The notes under the pieces: generated by a model
Databases searched by the model: none
What the model was told of the DNA's origin: nothing
The model's input: only the letters and a program-made list of their open reading frames with translations
Part shown: positions 30,971-39,998 of the stretch, in pieces
Layout: the number at the start of each line of letters is the position of its first letter
Position numbering within the stretch: position 1 is the stretch's first letter
Position numbers and translations under genes: made by a program
Source: Kiritimatiellia bacterium
GTDB lineage: Bacteria; Verrucomicrobiota; Kiritimatiellia; RFP12; UBA1067
Length of the DNA: 42,795 bases
Assembly: GCA_017613085.1 (NCBI GenBank)
Contig: JAGAEL010000039.1
Coordinates: 1-42,795 of the forward strand
Direction of reading: 5' to 3'

Positions 30971-31914
30971 AACTTGCGCTTTCGACCAATTGGAACGCCC
31001 GCCGGCACGAGTTTGGCGAAGGTCTTGTCGATGACGCGCTGGAACTCGGTTTCGACGCGCTGGAGCTCGGTTACGATACGACCGAGCAGCAGGCGGACGG
31101 CGTTCGGCGGCGTATCGAGGAAGGGAAAATCGAGGTGGGGAGTGTGCATGCCTTCTGCCCCGTCCCCTTCAACGCGCCGCACGGATACCCGGAACTGCAC
31201 CTTCTGGCCTCGGAAGACGAGGACGAACGCGCGATGGCCGCCCTGCTTCTGAAGAAGACGCTCTCCTTCGCCCAGCGCATGGACGCGAAGGCCGTCGTCC
31301 TCCACGCCGGGCGCGTCTACCTCCGTTCCTTCTGGGGGGATCTCGGCTCGAACATACTGGTGGACCGGTTCGATGTCGAGGGGAAACTGGAAGCGAAACG
31401 GTATCAGCGTTACCTCAAAGCCGCCCTCCGCCGCCGCGCGCGGCGCGCGAAGAAGATCATGTCGCATTTTTGTGCCGCGCTGGAACCGATCCTCCCCCTT
31501 TTCGAGAAAGCGGGCGTCCAGCTCTGTCTGGAAAACCTTCCCTCCATCGAAGCCTATCCGGACGAGGAAGAGATCGCCGTCCTCATGGAACGTTTCAAAG
31601 GCTCGCCCCTCCGTTACTGGCACGACATCGGGCACGGCCAGATCCGCGCCAACATGGGGTGGAGCGGCGACCATCTGGAGACGGTCAGGAAACTGCTGCC
31701 GATCATCGGCGGAATCCACATCCACGATTGTGTGCCCCCGGCGAACGACGCGCATATCGCCGCCGGCGAGGGAGAGACGGATTTTGCGCAATTCGCGTTT
31801 TTCGGCGAGGCGGACATCCTCCGCGTCTTTGAACCCAGTCCGCGTGTGAGTTGGGAATCGTTGCAAAAATCCGTCGCCCTCATCCGGAAACTCTGGATCC
31901 CTCCGCAGGGGTAG
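30967..31914 (+). CDS. sugar phosphate isomerase/epimerase-type TIM-barrel protein
   Basis: A 315-residue AP-endonuclease-2 / xylose-isomerase-like barrel. The strands can be followed: [45 protein letters not shown] with the metal Glu, [12 protein letters not shown] with the His, and [21 protein letters not shown] with His and Asp ligands. This set fits a divalent-metal isomerase. The substrate is not known. An Arg/Ala-rich helix ([15 protein letters not shown]) is longer than usual. Start overlaps folE (ATGA). The last 35 bp overlap the convergent ResB-like gene. Confidence 0.8.
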   Translation: MKLALSTNWNARRHEFGEGLVDDALELGFDALELGYDTTEQQADGVRRRIEEGKIEVGSVHAFCPVPFNAPHGYPELHLLASEDEDERAMAALLLKKTLSFAQRMDAKAVVLHAGRVYLRSFWGDLGSNILVDRFDVEGKLEAKRYQRYLKAALRRRARRAKKIMSHFCAALEPILPLFEKAGVQLCLENLPSIEAYPDEEEIAVLMERFKGSPLRYWHDIGHGQIRANMGWSGDHLETVRKLLPIIGGIHIHDCVPPANDAHIAAGEGETDFAQFAFFGEADILRVFEPSPRVSWESLQKSVALIRKLWIPPQG

Positions 31915-32635
31915 GGGGGATCTTGGGCGAACCGAGCAACCGCGCCGCGAACAGGAGCGTGCCGAGGAAGAGGACGGCGAAACCGAGAAAAACCCAAAGT
32001 ACCCCCGGATCGCGGTTGAACTGCAGCACCGTGTAGCGGACGGGATTCCCCGCACGGTCGCGCGCCTCCCCCCAGCTCATCTGATAGATCCAGTAGCCGC
32101 AGACGCGCCCGGGATGGTTCACGCGGATGTCGAGCGGGTAGGGGGCTTTCCCCTCCTCGCCGATTGTCACATGGCTGCGGTATTCCTTTACCGGACTGTC
32201 CGCGTCGCCGTAGCGTTTAACGAAAAATTTTTCCAGTTCCACGCTGAACGGAATCCGTCCGGCGGGTATGTCCAGCATTTCACCCTTCCACAGCAGATCG
32301 CTCTTCTCGCCGTCGACGAGCGCCATCGACCCGGAAAACGGCCGTTCCGGCGACGCCGTGCGTTCGGCGATCCGTCCCGCGCACCAGCCGGACAGGATCA
32401 ACGCGCAACCGAGGTGCATTATCGCGGCGGCGGACTGTCGTCTCCGCCAGGAACGCCCCCCGCAGAAGAGCATCGCGGCGGCAATGGCCGCGACGGCGCC
32501 GATTATGACCGGATGGGACATGAAGGAGGCGGCGCGTTCTGCGCCGGGAAAGGCCAACGCAACGGCCGCGAGCGAGAGAAGTCCGCAGAACACGGCGGCG
32601 ACACGGAGCGAAAAAAACGTTGAAAGAAAAGACAT
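31880..32635 (-). CDS. ResB-like cytochrome c biogenesis protein
   Basis: A 251-residue membrane protein. Three N-terminal membrane segments (about 12-29, 43-58, 69-87, the third with a His in IMHLG) precede a periplasmic domain with PFSVELEKFFVKRYGDADSPVKEYRSHVTI and VNHPGRVCGYWIYQMSWG, then a last membrane segment (about 213-236). This matches the ResB half of the system II cytochrome c maturation pathway, which holds apocytochromes for heme attachment, but is shorter than classic ResB. No ResC/CcsA partner is in the window. It is divergent from the multiheme protein 167 bp away, which needs exactly this service. AGGA lies 8 nt before the start. Confidence 0.75.
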   Translation of the reverse strand: MSFLSTFFSLRVAAVFCGLLSLAAVALAFPGAERAASFMSHPVIIGAVAAIAAAMLFCGGRSWRRRQSAAAIMHLGCALILSGWCAGRIAERTASPERPFSGSMALVDGEKSDLLWKGEMLDIPAGRIPFSVELEKFFVKRYGDADSPVKEYRSHVTIGEEGKAPYPLDIRVNHPGRVCGYWIYQMSWGEARDRAGNPVRYTVLQFNRDPGVLWVFLGFAVLFLGTLLFAARLLGSPKIPPTPAEGSRVSG

Positions 32636-32801
32636 GGGGGAATCCTAGCAGACGCGCCCTCCCGCCGCAAGAATCAAATGCCCCCCATTTTCTTCTTGCA
32701 ACGAGCCGATGGAAATGGTTTCATGGAGGCGTACCTGTCCGATGCGCAAGGGGAGAATCGCGTCGCGTCCAGGTCGTGATTGCTGGAAAGGGAGAAATCC
32801 G

Positions 32802-35726
32802 ATGAAATTCGTTCCTTTTGTTACGGCGTTGGCAAGTTCCTTGACCGTATGTGTTTCCGTTTCCGCCGAGACGGCGTGCGAGAAGGCGGGGAAGGCTGCC
32901 GCGCCCCCCGTTCCGCTTCGGCTGGAAGCGGAGAACGGTGAAATGCTGCCGAATGTAAAAGGCGAGAAACCCGGTCCGTACCAGCAGATCCCCGGTGTTT
33001 CAGGCGGGGCGATACTGGCCTTCTTTCAGCAGGGGAAAGGCGTCCGTTACGGCAAGCCGCCCGCCGCCGCGAAGTGGGTGGTCGCCTGTTTCGGGACGAA
33101 TAACGGCGGCAAGGACGCCAAGGTGCAGTTCTTCGACGGCGAGCGGTATCTCGGCGAGATGGTGTTTCCCGATACCGGCGACTTCCACCAGTTGCAGGAT
33201 TTCCAGGTTGCCCGTATCGAGATCCCGAAGGACGCGGACCTCCGTATCGTCGCGCCGGAGCTTCCGGTAAACATCGACTATTTCGACTTCTATGATACGG
33301 AGCAGCCGCCGGCACTTCCCAAACCGAATATCCCGCGTGTGGAGGAGCTTCGCGACAAACTCTTTGCCGGCGAGTACGGCACGTTCGACGAGATTATCTT
33401 TGCCACGCGCACCCACACGCCCGAACACTGGTACGCCAACTTCGGCTATTACTGCTACGACAGGAGTTTTACGATCCTCAACCGCCAGGGCCGTCTCGCC
33501 GCGTACAACCTCCGCACGCGGTCTTTCCGCAAGATTCTGGAGGATATCGCCGGCTCGGTCCGCGATCCGTGCGTCCACTACGATGGGCGGACGATCGTGT
33601 TCTCCTACCGTCCCGGCGATCAGGAACGTTACCACCTCTTCACCATCCAGTCCGACGGCACGGGGCTGAGGCAGCTCACGTTCGGCGAATACGACGACAT
33701 CGAACCGGCGTGGCTGCCCGACGGCGACATTGTGTTCGTCTCCGCCCGCGCGCGCCGTTGGGTGAACTGCTGGCTCACGCAGGTGGCGACGGTCTACCGC
33801 ATGAAGCCGGACGGTTCCGATATCCGTATGCTCTCCTCCAACATCGAGCACGATAACACGCCGTGGCCGCTCCACGACGGGCGTGTCGCCTATATGCGCT
33901 GGGAGTATGTCGATCGCCGTCAGGTGACGTTCCACCACCTCTGGACGATGAACCCCGACGGTACACAGCACCAGATCCTGCAAGGCAACACCTACCCCGA
34001 AAGCGTCTATATCGATGCGAAGCCGATCCCCGGTTCCGACGACATCGTGTTGATCGATTCCCCCGGTCACGGCAGGACGGAACACGGCGGGTTCCTCAGC
34101 GTCCTTTCCGTCAAGTCCGGTCCCGACAAGCGCTCCAACGTCCGCCACATCTCGAAAGGAAACAAGATTTGGTATGACTCGTGGGCGTTTTCTCCCGATC
34201 TCTTTATGGCGACCGATGGCGACGGCGTGTTCCTGATGAACCGCAGGGGAGAGACCGAGCGCCTCTTCGGGATGCCGCCCGAATACACGAAATTCGAAGG
34301 CATGATGCTGGGCAGCAGGATCAGCGAACCGCGTCCCCTCATGCCGCACAAACGGGAACGGCTCTTGGTGGACCGCACGGACCTCGCCTCCAAGACAGGC
34401 GAGTTCTATCTGGAGAACGTCATGATCAGCCGTAGTTTGCAGGGGGTGAAGCCCGGCACGATTAAGAAGCTGATGATCATGGAGTCGCTTCCCAAACCGA
34501 TTAACTACACGGGCGGCATGGATCCGCTCACCTACGGAGGTTCCTTCACGCTCACGCGCCAGCTAGGTTCGGTGCCGGTGGAGGAGGACGGCAGCGCCTA
34601 CTTCCGGGTGCCCGCGCTCCGCCCGCTCTTCTTCATCGCCCTCGACGCGGAAGGGCGCGCCGTGAAACGGATGCAGAGTTTCACGCAGGTGATGCCCGGC
34701 GAGAAGCAGGGGTGCGTGGGCTGCCACGAACGCAAGACGGAGAATACCGTACACCGCGTCGGCACGGTTTCGAAAGCTCTTTCGCGGGGACCCTCCGAAA
34801 TCGATCCCTCCAGCCTTGTGTTCGACGTGCCGGACTTCCCGCGTGACGTCCAGCCCGTCCTCGACCGTTCCTGCGTCCGTTGCCACAACCCGGACAAGCG
34901 CAGCGGCGGCGTCGATCTCTGCGGCGACCGGGGACCGATGTTCTCCCTTGCCTACTACAACCTCATCGCGCACAATCAGGTGTATGACGGCCGCAACTCC
35001 TCGCGGAGCGACTGGCCGCCCTACGAACGCGGCAGCGGCGGAAGCCCGCTGATGGAGAAGATTTCCGGCAAGCACCACGGTGCGACGGTGACACCCGCCG
35101 ACCGCAAGGTGATCATGCAATGGCTCGACACCTCCGCGCCGTATCCCGGCACGTACGGCGCGCTCGGTTGCGGTTCCATCGGCGGCTATCGCCAGAACAA
35201 GCAGATGGTGAACACCGATACGTTCCGCCCCGCCACGGTCGCCGCGCAGGAGGTGATCCGGCGCCGGTGTGATACCTGTCATACGTCTGCGATGCGTCTG
35301 CCCCATGCGGTCTCTGACGAGAACGGAATCAGTTTCTGGACGCCGAACTGGAACGATCCCCGCCTGACGAAATGGCACCGCCACATGCTTTTCAACCTGT
35401 CCCGTCCCGAAAAGTCGCTTTTCCTCAAGGCGCCCCTTGCGAAAGAAGCGGGTGGTCTCGGTATGGGAAAGGAGGGGAAATCCGTTTTCAAATCGACGGA
35501 AGACGCGGACTACAAGGCGATCCTCGCGATGATCCAGGACGGACACGACGTGCTGGAGAAGGAGAAGCGGTTCGATATGCAGGGCTTCCGTCCGCCGAAA
35601 CCGTATCTCCGCGAAATGAAGCGGTATGGGATTCTTCCGGCGTCTTTCGACCTCGACAAGGATCCCGCCGATCCCTACATCCTCGACCGCAAGTATTGGG
35701 CGCTCGACTGGACGCAGTTGAAATAA
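32802..35726 (+). CDS. exported triheme protein resembling hydrazine synthase alpha subunit
   Basis: A 974-residue protein. The signal peptide is about 1-22. A beta-sandwich follows (residues 35-155, EAENGEML to NIDYFDFYD, CBM-like). A PD40/TolB-type propeller comes next with repeats such as HLFTIQSDGTGLRQLTFGEYDD, YRMKPDGSDIRML and LWTMNPDGTQHQIL. The HzsA-type module LGSVPVEEDGSAYFRVPA leads to heme site one, C638-x2-C641-H642, then C691-x2-C694-H695 and C823-x2-C826-H827. HzsA makes hydrazine from NO and ammonium in anammox bacteria, but homologues are widespread in PVC bacteria with unknown roles; I do not claim anammox. AAAGGGAG 7 nt before ATG 32802 sets the start. Convergent with birA, 4 bp apart. 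Confidence 0.8.
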   Translation: MKFVPFVTALASSLTVCVSVSAETACEKAGKAAAPPVPLRLEAENGEMLPNVKGEKPGPYQQIPGVSGGAILAFFQQGKGVRYGKPPAAAKWVVACFGTNNGGKDAKVQFFDGERYLGEMVFPDTGDFHQLQDFQVARIEIPKDADLRIVAPELPVNIDYFDFYDTEQPPALPKPNIPRVEELRDKLFAGEYGTFDEIIFATRTHTPEHWYANFGYYCYDRSFTILNRQGRLAAYNLRTRSFRKILEDIAGSVRDPCVHYDGRTIVFSYRPGDQERYHLFTIQSDGTGLRQLTFGEYDDIEPAWLPDGDIVFVSARARRWVNCWLTQVATVYRMKPDGSDIRMLSSNIEHDNTPWPLHDGRVAYMRWEYVDRRQVTFHHLWTMNPDGTQHQILQGNTYPESVYIDAKPIPGSDDIVLIDSPGHGRTEHGGFLSVLSVKSGPDKRSNVRHISKGNKIWYDSWAFSPDLFMATDGDGVFLMNRRGETERLFGMPPEYTKFEGMMLGSRISEPRPLMPHKRERLLVDRTDLASKTGEFYLENVMISRSLQGVKPGTIKKLMIMESLPKPINYTGGMDPLTYGGSFTLTRQLGSVPVEEDGSAYFRVPALRPLFFIALDAEGRAVKRMQSFTQVMPGEKQGCVGCHERKTENTVHRVGTVSKALSRGPSEIDPSSLVFDVPDFPRDVQPVLDRSCVRCHNPDKRSGGVDLCGDRGPMFSLAYYNLIAHNQVYDGRNSSRSDWPPYERGSGGSPLMEKISGKHHGATVTPADRKVIMQWLDTSAPYPGTYGALGCGSIGGYRQNKQMVNTDTFRPATVAAQEVIRRRCDTCHTSAMRLPHAVSDENGISFWTPNWNDPRLTKWHRHMLFNLSRPEKSLFLKAPLAKEAGGLGMGKEGKSVFKSTEDADYKAILAMIQDGHDVLEKEKRFDMQGFRPPKPYLREMKRYGILPASFDLDKDPADPYILDRKYWALDWTQLK

Positions 35727-35730
35727 CGTG

Positions 35731-36522
35731 CTACACGTCGATTGTCGGGACGGTGCCGATGTGCGCTTCGCCGCTGTAGACGGGAAGGATGCCTCCCGTG
35801 GTCTGGAGGCGCAACGCGCCGTCCTCCTGGATTCCGTCGGCGGTGCCGGTGACGATATCTCCCAGCCGGTCGATACTGATCGTTGTCCCGTAGAGCAGGT
35901 CGCGTTTCCGGATAGCCGGTAAGAACGGCGCGAGTCCTTCGGATTGCCAACGGGTGTAAAGCGGCTCAAAGCGGTTCAGGACGGCGGCCAGCACGTCCGT
36001 CCGGGCGAAGGAACGCCCCGTCTCCATGAAGAGCGAAGTCGCACGCGGATGGAGTTCTTCGGGAAGGGATTCCTCGCGTAGATTGACATTGAGTCCGATT
36101 CCCGTGATGATGGCGCGGACGTGCGCCGCTTCCGCCTGCATTTCACAGAGGATGCCGCAGACCTTCCTGCCGCCGATCAGGATGTCGTTCGGCCATTTGA
36201 TGCGCGGTTCGAGTCCGGCGTCGAGCGATTCAACCGCCTCGGCGACGGCAAGCCCCGCGACGAGCGGGAGGGAGGCGGCGCGGGCAAGTTCGACGTCCGG
36301 CCGCAGCAAGAGCGAGAAATAAAGGTTCACGCCTTTCGGCGAGAACCATTCGCGCGTCTGGCGGCCGCGCCCCGCAGTCTGGGTTTCGGCGATGACGACC
36401 ACGCCTTCCGGCGTACCTTCGTTTGCGAGTTTTTCGCAATCGCGGTTCGTCGATCCGGTCGATTCGCAGTAGCGCAAATCACGTCCGATTATTTTTGTTT
36501 GTAGCAACGGCAGGTCTTTCAT
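35731..36522 (-). CDS. birA: biotin-[acetyl-CoA-carboxylase] ligase (monofunctional BirA)
   Basis: A 263-residue biotin protein ligase that activates biotin as biotinyl-AMP and transfers it to carboxylase carrier proteins. The catalytic core has TGSTNRDC, the AMP loop GRGRQTREWFSP, LYFSLLLRP, KWPNDILIGGRKVCGILCE and TGIGLNVN. A C-terminal SH3-like domain (VTGTADGIQEDGALRLQTTGG) completes it. There is no N-terminal helix-turn-helix, so it lacks the repressor function of E. coli BirA. It starts two bases after the stop of the EEP-family gene in the same operon. Confidence 0.93.
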   Translation of the reverse strand: MKDLPLLQTKIIGRDLRYCESTGSTNRDCEKLANEGTPEGVVVIAETQTAGRGRQTREWFSPKGVNLYFSLLLRPDVELARAASLPLVAGLAVAEAVESLDAGLEPRIKWPNDILIGGRKVCGILCEMQAEAAHVRAIITGIGLNVNLREESLPEELHPRATSLFMETGRSFARTDVLAAVLNRFEPLYTRWQSEGLAPFLPAIRKRDLLYGTTISIDRLGDIVTGTADGIQEDGALRLQTTGGILPVYSGEAHIGTVPTIDV

Positions 36523-36524
36523 GG

Positions 36525-37475
36525 TCAGATGGAAAAATCGAACATCAACGGGAAGTGGTCGGATCCGGTCGGCGGGCCGCGCCGAAGGTCGATGGCGCGG
36601 AGGTCGCGTGAGTAAAGGCAGTGGTCGAGCGGGATCCGAAGGAAGAACGGGAAACCGGCGTGCCACGTGGGGAAGGGGAGTCGCCCGAGGTTCGCGTCGA
36701 TTAACCCGCTCACCCGTTCAAAGGCGCGGTAACCGTGCGTGTACGGTGTCGTGTTGAAGTCGCCCATGACGATGAAACGCGGTTTGCCGGCGGCGAAGCG
36801 GGCAATCTCGCCGAGTAGTTCATTCCGTCCCTGCCAGTCCTCCCGATTCCCCGGCGCAAGCGGGTGGATGCCGAGAAAGGTAACCGGACCGGCGGCGGTC
36901 GGGATGACGACGCGGGCGCAGGGGGATTGTTCCGCGTCGTGGAAATGCAGGATCTCCGCCTTGCCGGTTTTGGCAAAGGCGGCCGCGCCGAAATTATCCG
37001 TCCGCGCTTCCGAAGCGGCGACGGGGTAACGGTTCGTCAACGGGGCGAGCCGTTCCAGCCAGCTTTCATCCGTCTCCTGCAAAAGGATGACATCCGGCGA
37101 TTCCGTCTCGATAAGTTTCAACAGGCGCGTCGCGTCGCGGTTCCCGGTGAGGACGTTCGCCTGGAGTACGCGCAGGGGCTGACGCGCCGGCACGTCGTTT
37201 CGCGGCGGAGGGGAGAGGCGGGGCGCGACGAACGCGGCGTTGACCGCGCCGAGTGCAAAGGCACCCGCCGCAAACCAGATTCCGCGAGGACGGCGTTTCG
37301 CGGTGAAGAGACGGTAGAACCCGTATCCGAGGAAACAGACGGTGAGCTGCGGCGTGACGTGGGTGAAGATTTCCAGCGTCCAGTCCAGCGAACCGAGACA
37401 GGCGGCGAGGGTCATCCAGACGCCGGTGAAGGCTGCGGCATCGACAAGTCCAGAAAGGGATAGTTGACGTTTCAT
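36525..37475 (-). CDS. membrane-anchored endonuclease/exonuclease/phosphatase family protein
   Basis: A 316-residue EEP-fold protein. The N-terminal 90 residues hold about three membrane segments (ATFTGVWMTLAACLGSLDW, VCFLGYGFYRLF, GIWFAAGAFALGAV). The catalytic part has RVLQANVLTGN, VILLQETDESW with the metal Glu, FLGIHPLAP, IVMGDFNTTPYTH and GSDHFPLMFDF. The Asp/Asn and Asp/His pairs are complete. This layout is that of YafD-like or membrane DNase-I-like proteins that act outside the membrane on nucleic acids, phospholipids or sugar phosphates; the substrate is unknown. It overlaps the SemiSWEET-like gene (ATGA) and precedes birA. Confidence 0.82.
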   Translation of the reverse strand: MKRQLSLSGLVDAAAFTGVWMTLAACLGSLDWTLEIFTHVTPQLTVCFLGYGFYRLFTAKRRPRGIWFAAGAFALGAVNAAFVAPRLSPPPRNDVPARQPLRVLQANVLTGNRDATRLLKLIETESPDVILLQETDESWLERLAPLTNRYPVAASEARTDNFGAAAFAKTGKAEILHFHDAEQSPCARVVIPTAAGPVTFLGIHPLAPGNREDWQGRNELLGEIARFAAGKPRFIVMGDFNTTPYTHGYRAFERVSGLIDANLGRLPFPTWHAGFPFFLRIPLDHCLYSRDLRAIDLRRGPPTGSDHFPLMFDFSI

Positions 37476-37738
37476 GCGGCCGCCTCCTTTCGTGGACGAT
37501 AACGCATGTAGAGAATGAAATCGGCGAGTACTAACACAAGGTCAAGCGCATAAAGCCCGACAACCCAGTCGAGGTTATAAAGGAACTTGTGGGTGATTCC
37601 GCAAAGATACCCAACCATGACGATCACCATGAACGCGGGACTTTTCCCCTCCACCTTTTTTGTCCGCAAGCTTTTCGCGATGGAGAACGGCCACGAAAAA
37701 CCGAAACAAGCCAGCATACCGATTTCAAAAACACTCAT
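37472..37738 (-). CDS. SemiSWEET/PQ-loop-like small membrane protein
   Basis: An 88-residue protein with three membrane helices (about 7-20, 36-52 and 58-77). Its short SWPFSIAKSLRTKKVEGKSPAF between the first two resembles the PQ-loop of SemiSWEET sugar transporters, which form homodimers. Length, topology and the position of the Pro/Ser-rich loop all fit; no substrate can be named. AAGAAGGG precedes ATG 37738. The gene lies between pbpC (13 bp after its stop) and the EEP gene (ATGA overlap). Alternative: an unrelated small membrane protein. Confidence 0.6.
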   Translation of the reverse strand: MSVFEIGMLACFGFSWPFSIAKSLRTKKVEGKSPAFMVIVMVGYLCGITHKFLYNLDWVVGLYALDLVLVLADFILYMRYRPRKEAAA

Positions 37739-37751
37739 GTCGAAACCCTTC

Positions 37752-39998
37752 TTAGCGTTCGAGTTTGATGCGGATGGAGGTACGTTGGTGCAAGGTCGCG
37801 CAAGAGATGATGTGGTCGCCGAGTGAGATTTCGCCGTCTTCAAGGAGGAACATTTCATTACCCTCCGTCTCGCCACGGGGAATTCCGTCCACATACCACC
37901 AGACGCGCTCGCCCGGGGGGACGTTCGCGGGTTTAACGGCGACCGCTTGCCCGGGGATTCCCTTCAACCACTTGTAGACGGAACGGTTGGCGGGCTGGAC
38001 GATGGTGAGTTTGTTTTCGTTCACGGATGTTGCGGTTGATTTTCGCCGTTCTTTGAGAAACGCCGCCACATCGGGGGGCCATACGGTCTCCAGGTTCCCT
38101 TCGAAATCACGCCGGTGGACGGGGCAGGGGCGTGGCGAACTTGCCTGTTTCAGGAAAAGTCCCTCCTCCGTTTCAGGGCAGTCCCCGTTCGGCGGATAAC
38201 CGGAGACGGAACAGACCGTGCGAGTACCGATACCTTCCGGTTTCACCGGCCAGGCGGTCTCTTCCCCGCGCAGCAGTTCGCGGAAGATGTTCCATGCCAC
38301 GGGGGCGGCGACTTTCGCGCCGACGAGACGTTTGTCGCCGAACTTCCCGATCTTGTGTCCGCACCAGACGGCGACGACGTAATTCGGCGTCCATGCCGCC
38401 GTCCAGGCATCGCGGTAGGCGGAGGAGGTTCCCGTCTTCCAGGCGATTTTCGGAAGTTTCGCATCCGCGATGTGTCCGATCGAACTGGCGGAGCGTTCCT
38501 CGCCCGAGAGGAAGTCGCTGATCAGCCAGCTCGCCTCGTTCGAGAAAAGCCGCGTCGCTTTTTCCTCCCGTTTCCATTTGTCCTTTTCAAGGAAGCGGTA
38601 GGGCTTGTAGACGCCGCGACGGGCGAAGACGGCGTAGGCGTTGGCAAGGTCGAGCAGACGGATGTCCACGTTGCCGACGGCGATGCCGAGTCCGTGTTTC
38701 TCCGGATCCGTCGGGATTGTCGTGAGGCCTGCGTCGCGAAGCAGCGAGTTGATTTCCTTCTTGCCGCATTTTTGTACAAGGTCGAGGAACGGGATGTTCA
38801 GTGAAAGGATCAAGGCGTCGCGGATGGGAAGCGTTCCGTGAAAGACGCGGTTGAAATTGACAGGGGTGAAATTCCCGTAGCGGCGCGGTACGTCCGCGAC
38901 GATTTCGGAAGGTGAGATGATGCCGGTGTCAAACGCCTTCGCGAGGATGAACGGCTTGAGCGTCGAACCGGCGGGACGCGGGGAGAGCGCCGTGTTCACC
39001 TGTCCCGAACTGGCGTCGAAATAACGGCCGGAACAGGTCAGGGCGCGGACGGCCCCGTTCGCCACTTCGATTACGACGGCTGCGACGGAACAGTCGAGTT
39101 GTTTCGCTTGGCGTTGTACCTGCTGGGTGACGATGGTCTGCATCCGGCGGTCGAGGGTGGTCGTGTAATCGCCCGACGATTCATTGATTTCGCCTGCCGC
39201 CCAGTCGCAGAAGAACGGTTCGAGGAAGGGGCGCGGGGATCTCGTCAGCTCGATGGGGGCTCGGTTTGCGCTTTGGACTTCCGCCTCCGTCGCGTAGCCG
39301 AGCTCCACCATCCGCCGGAAAACATAATTGCGCCGCCGCAGCGCGTTGGGAAGGCGGCGGTCCGGGCGGAAACGGCTGGGGGACTGCACCATGCCGGCAA
39401 GGAGCGCGGCCTCGCCGAGGGAGAGTTCGGCTGCGGGTTTCCCGAACCAGCCTTGGCTCGCCGCTTCCACACCGACAAGGTTTGAGGCGAACGGTGCGCG
39501 GTTCAGGTACTGCGAAAGGATCCATTCCTTCGACCGTACACGTTCCATGCGGAGGGCGGCGAACGCCTCGATCCATTTCCAGAAGAGGGAACGCGGATGT
39601 GGTTTGATGAGACGCACCGCCTGCATGGTGAGCGTGGACGCGCCGGAGATGCGGCGGAAACTCGAAACGTCCTGCCAGACGGCACGTATCACGCTTTTCA
39701 GACAGACGCCGTGATGCTCGTAAAAACGCCCGTCTTCGGAGGCGACGAGCGCCTTCACCACCCAGTCGTCACGGCTGGCTTTGTAGAACGGGCGGCAGTC
39801 GGAATCGTCCGGTCCCAGCCCGACACGCATCAACCGGCCGTCGCGGTCGCGCAGGATCACCCCCGAAGGATAGACCTCCGCCTCCTGAAGCGGCGGTGTA
39901 CAGAGAAGATAGGAAAGCACGACGGCGAGAAGCGCGAAAACCGCCGACGCGCCGGAAAAAACGACAAATCTTTTCTTCCATTTCGGGTTCAGTTTCAT
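37752..39998 (-). CDS. pbpC: penicillin-binding protein 1C
   Basis: A 748-residue bifunctional peptidoglycan synthase. The N-terminal membrane anchor (about 10-32) is followed by a GT51 transglycosylase domain with catalytic Glu88 in SEDGRFYEHHG and SGASTLTMQ. The transpeptidase has Ser345-T-L-K348 (the acylation motif), SLN and KTGTSSAYRDAWTAAW. The C-terminal BiPBP_C domain (about 660-748, LTIVQPANRSVYKW and WWYVDGIPRGE) marks the 1C subgroup. The enzyme polymerises glycan strands; 1C members often have weak transpeptidase activity. Its start overlaps the rlmB stop (ATGA). Confidence 0.94.
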   Translation of the reverse strand: MKLNPKWKKRFVVFSGASAVFALLAVVLSYLLCTPPLQEAEVYPSGVILRDRDGRLMRVGLGPDDSDCRPFYKASRDDWVVKALVASEDGRFYEHHGVCLKSVIRAVWQDVSSFRRISGASTLTMQAVRLIKPHPRSLFWKWIEAFAALRMERVRSKEWILSQYLNRAPFASNLVGVEAASQGWFGKPAAELSLGEAALLAGMVQSPSRFRPDRRLPNALRRRNYVFRRMVELGYATEAEVQSANRAPIELTRSPRPFLEPFFCDWAAGEINESSGDYTTTLDRRMQTIVTQQVQRQAKQLDCSVAAVVIEVANGAVRALTCSGRYFDASSGQVNTALSPRPAGSTLKPFILAKAFDTGIISPSEIVADVPRRYGNFTPVNFNRVFHGTLPIRDALILSLNIPFLDLVQKCGKKEINSLLRDAGLTTIPTDPEKHGLGIAVGNVDIRLLDLANAYAVFARRGVYKPYRFLEKDKWKREEKATRLFSNEASWLISDFLSGEERSASSIGHIADAKLPKIAWKTGTSSAYRDAWTAAWTPNYVVAVWCGHKIGKFGDKRLVGAKVAAPVAWNIFRELLRGEETAWPVKPEGIGTRTVCSVSGYPPNGDCPETEEGLFLKQASSPRPCPVHRRDFEGNLETVWPPDVAAFLKERRKSTATSVNENKLTIVQPANRSVYKWLKGIPGQAVAVKPANVPPGERVWWYVDGIPRGETEGNEMFLLEDGEISLGDHIISCATLHQRTSIRIKLER

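Noticed and set aside
32802-35726. Evidence for anammox metabolism
   Set aside because: Only an alpha-like subunit is present; HzsB/HzsC and hydrazine dehydrogenase genes are absent from the window, and HzsA relatives occur widely in PVC bacteria.
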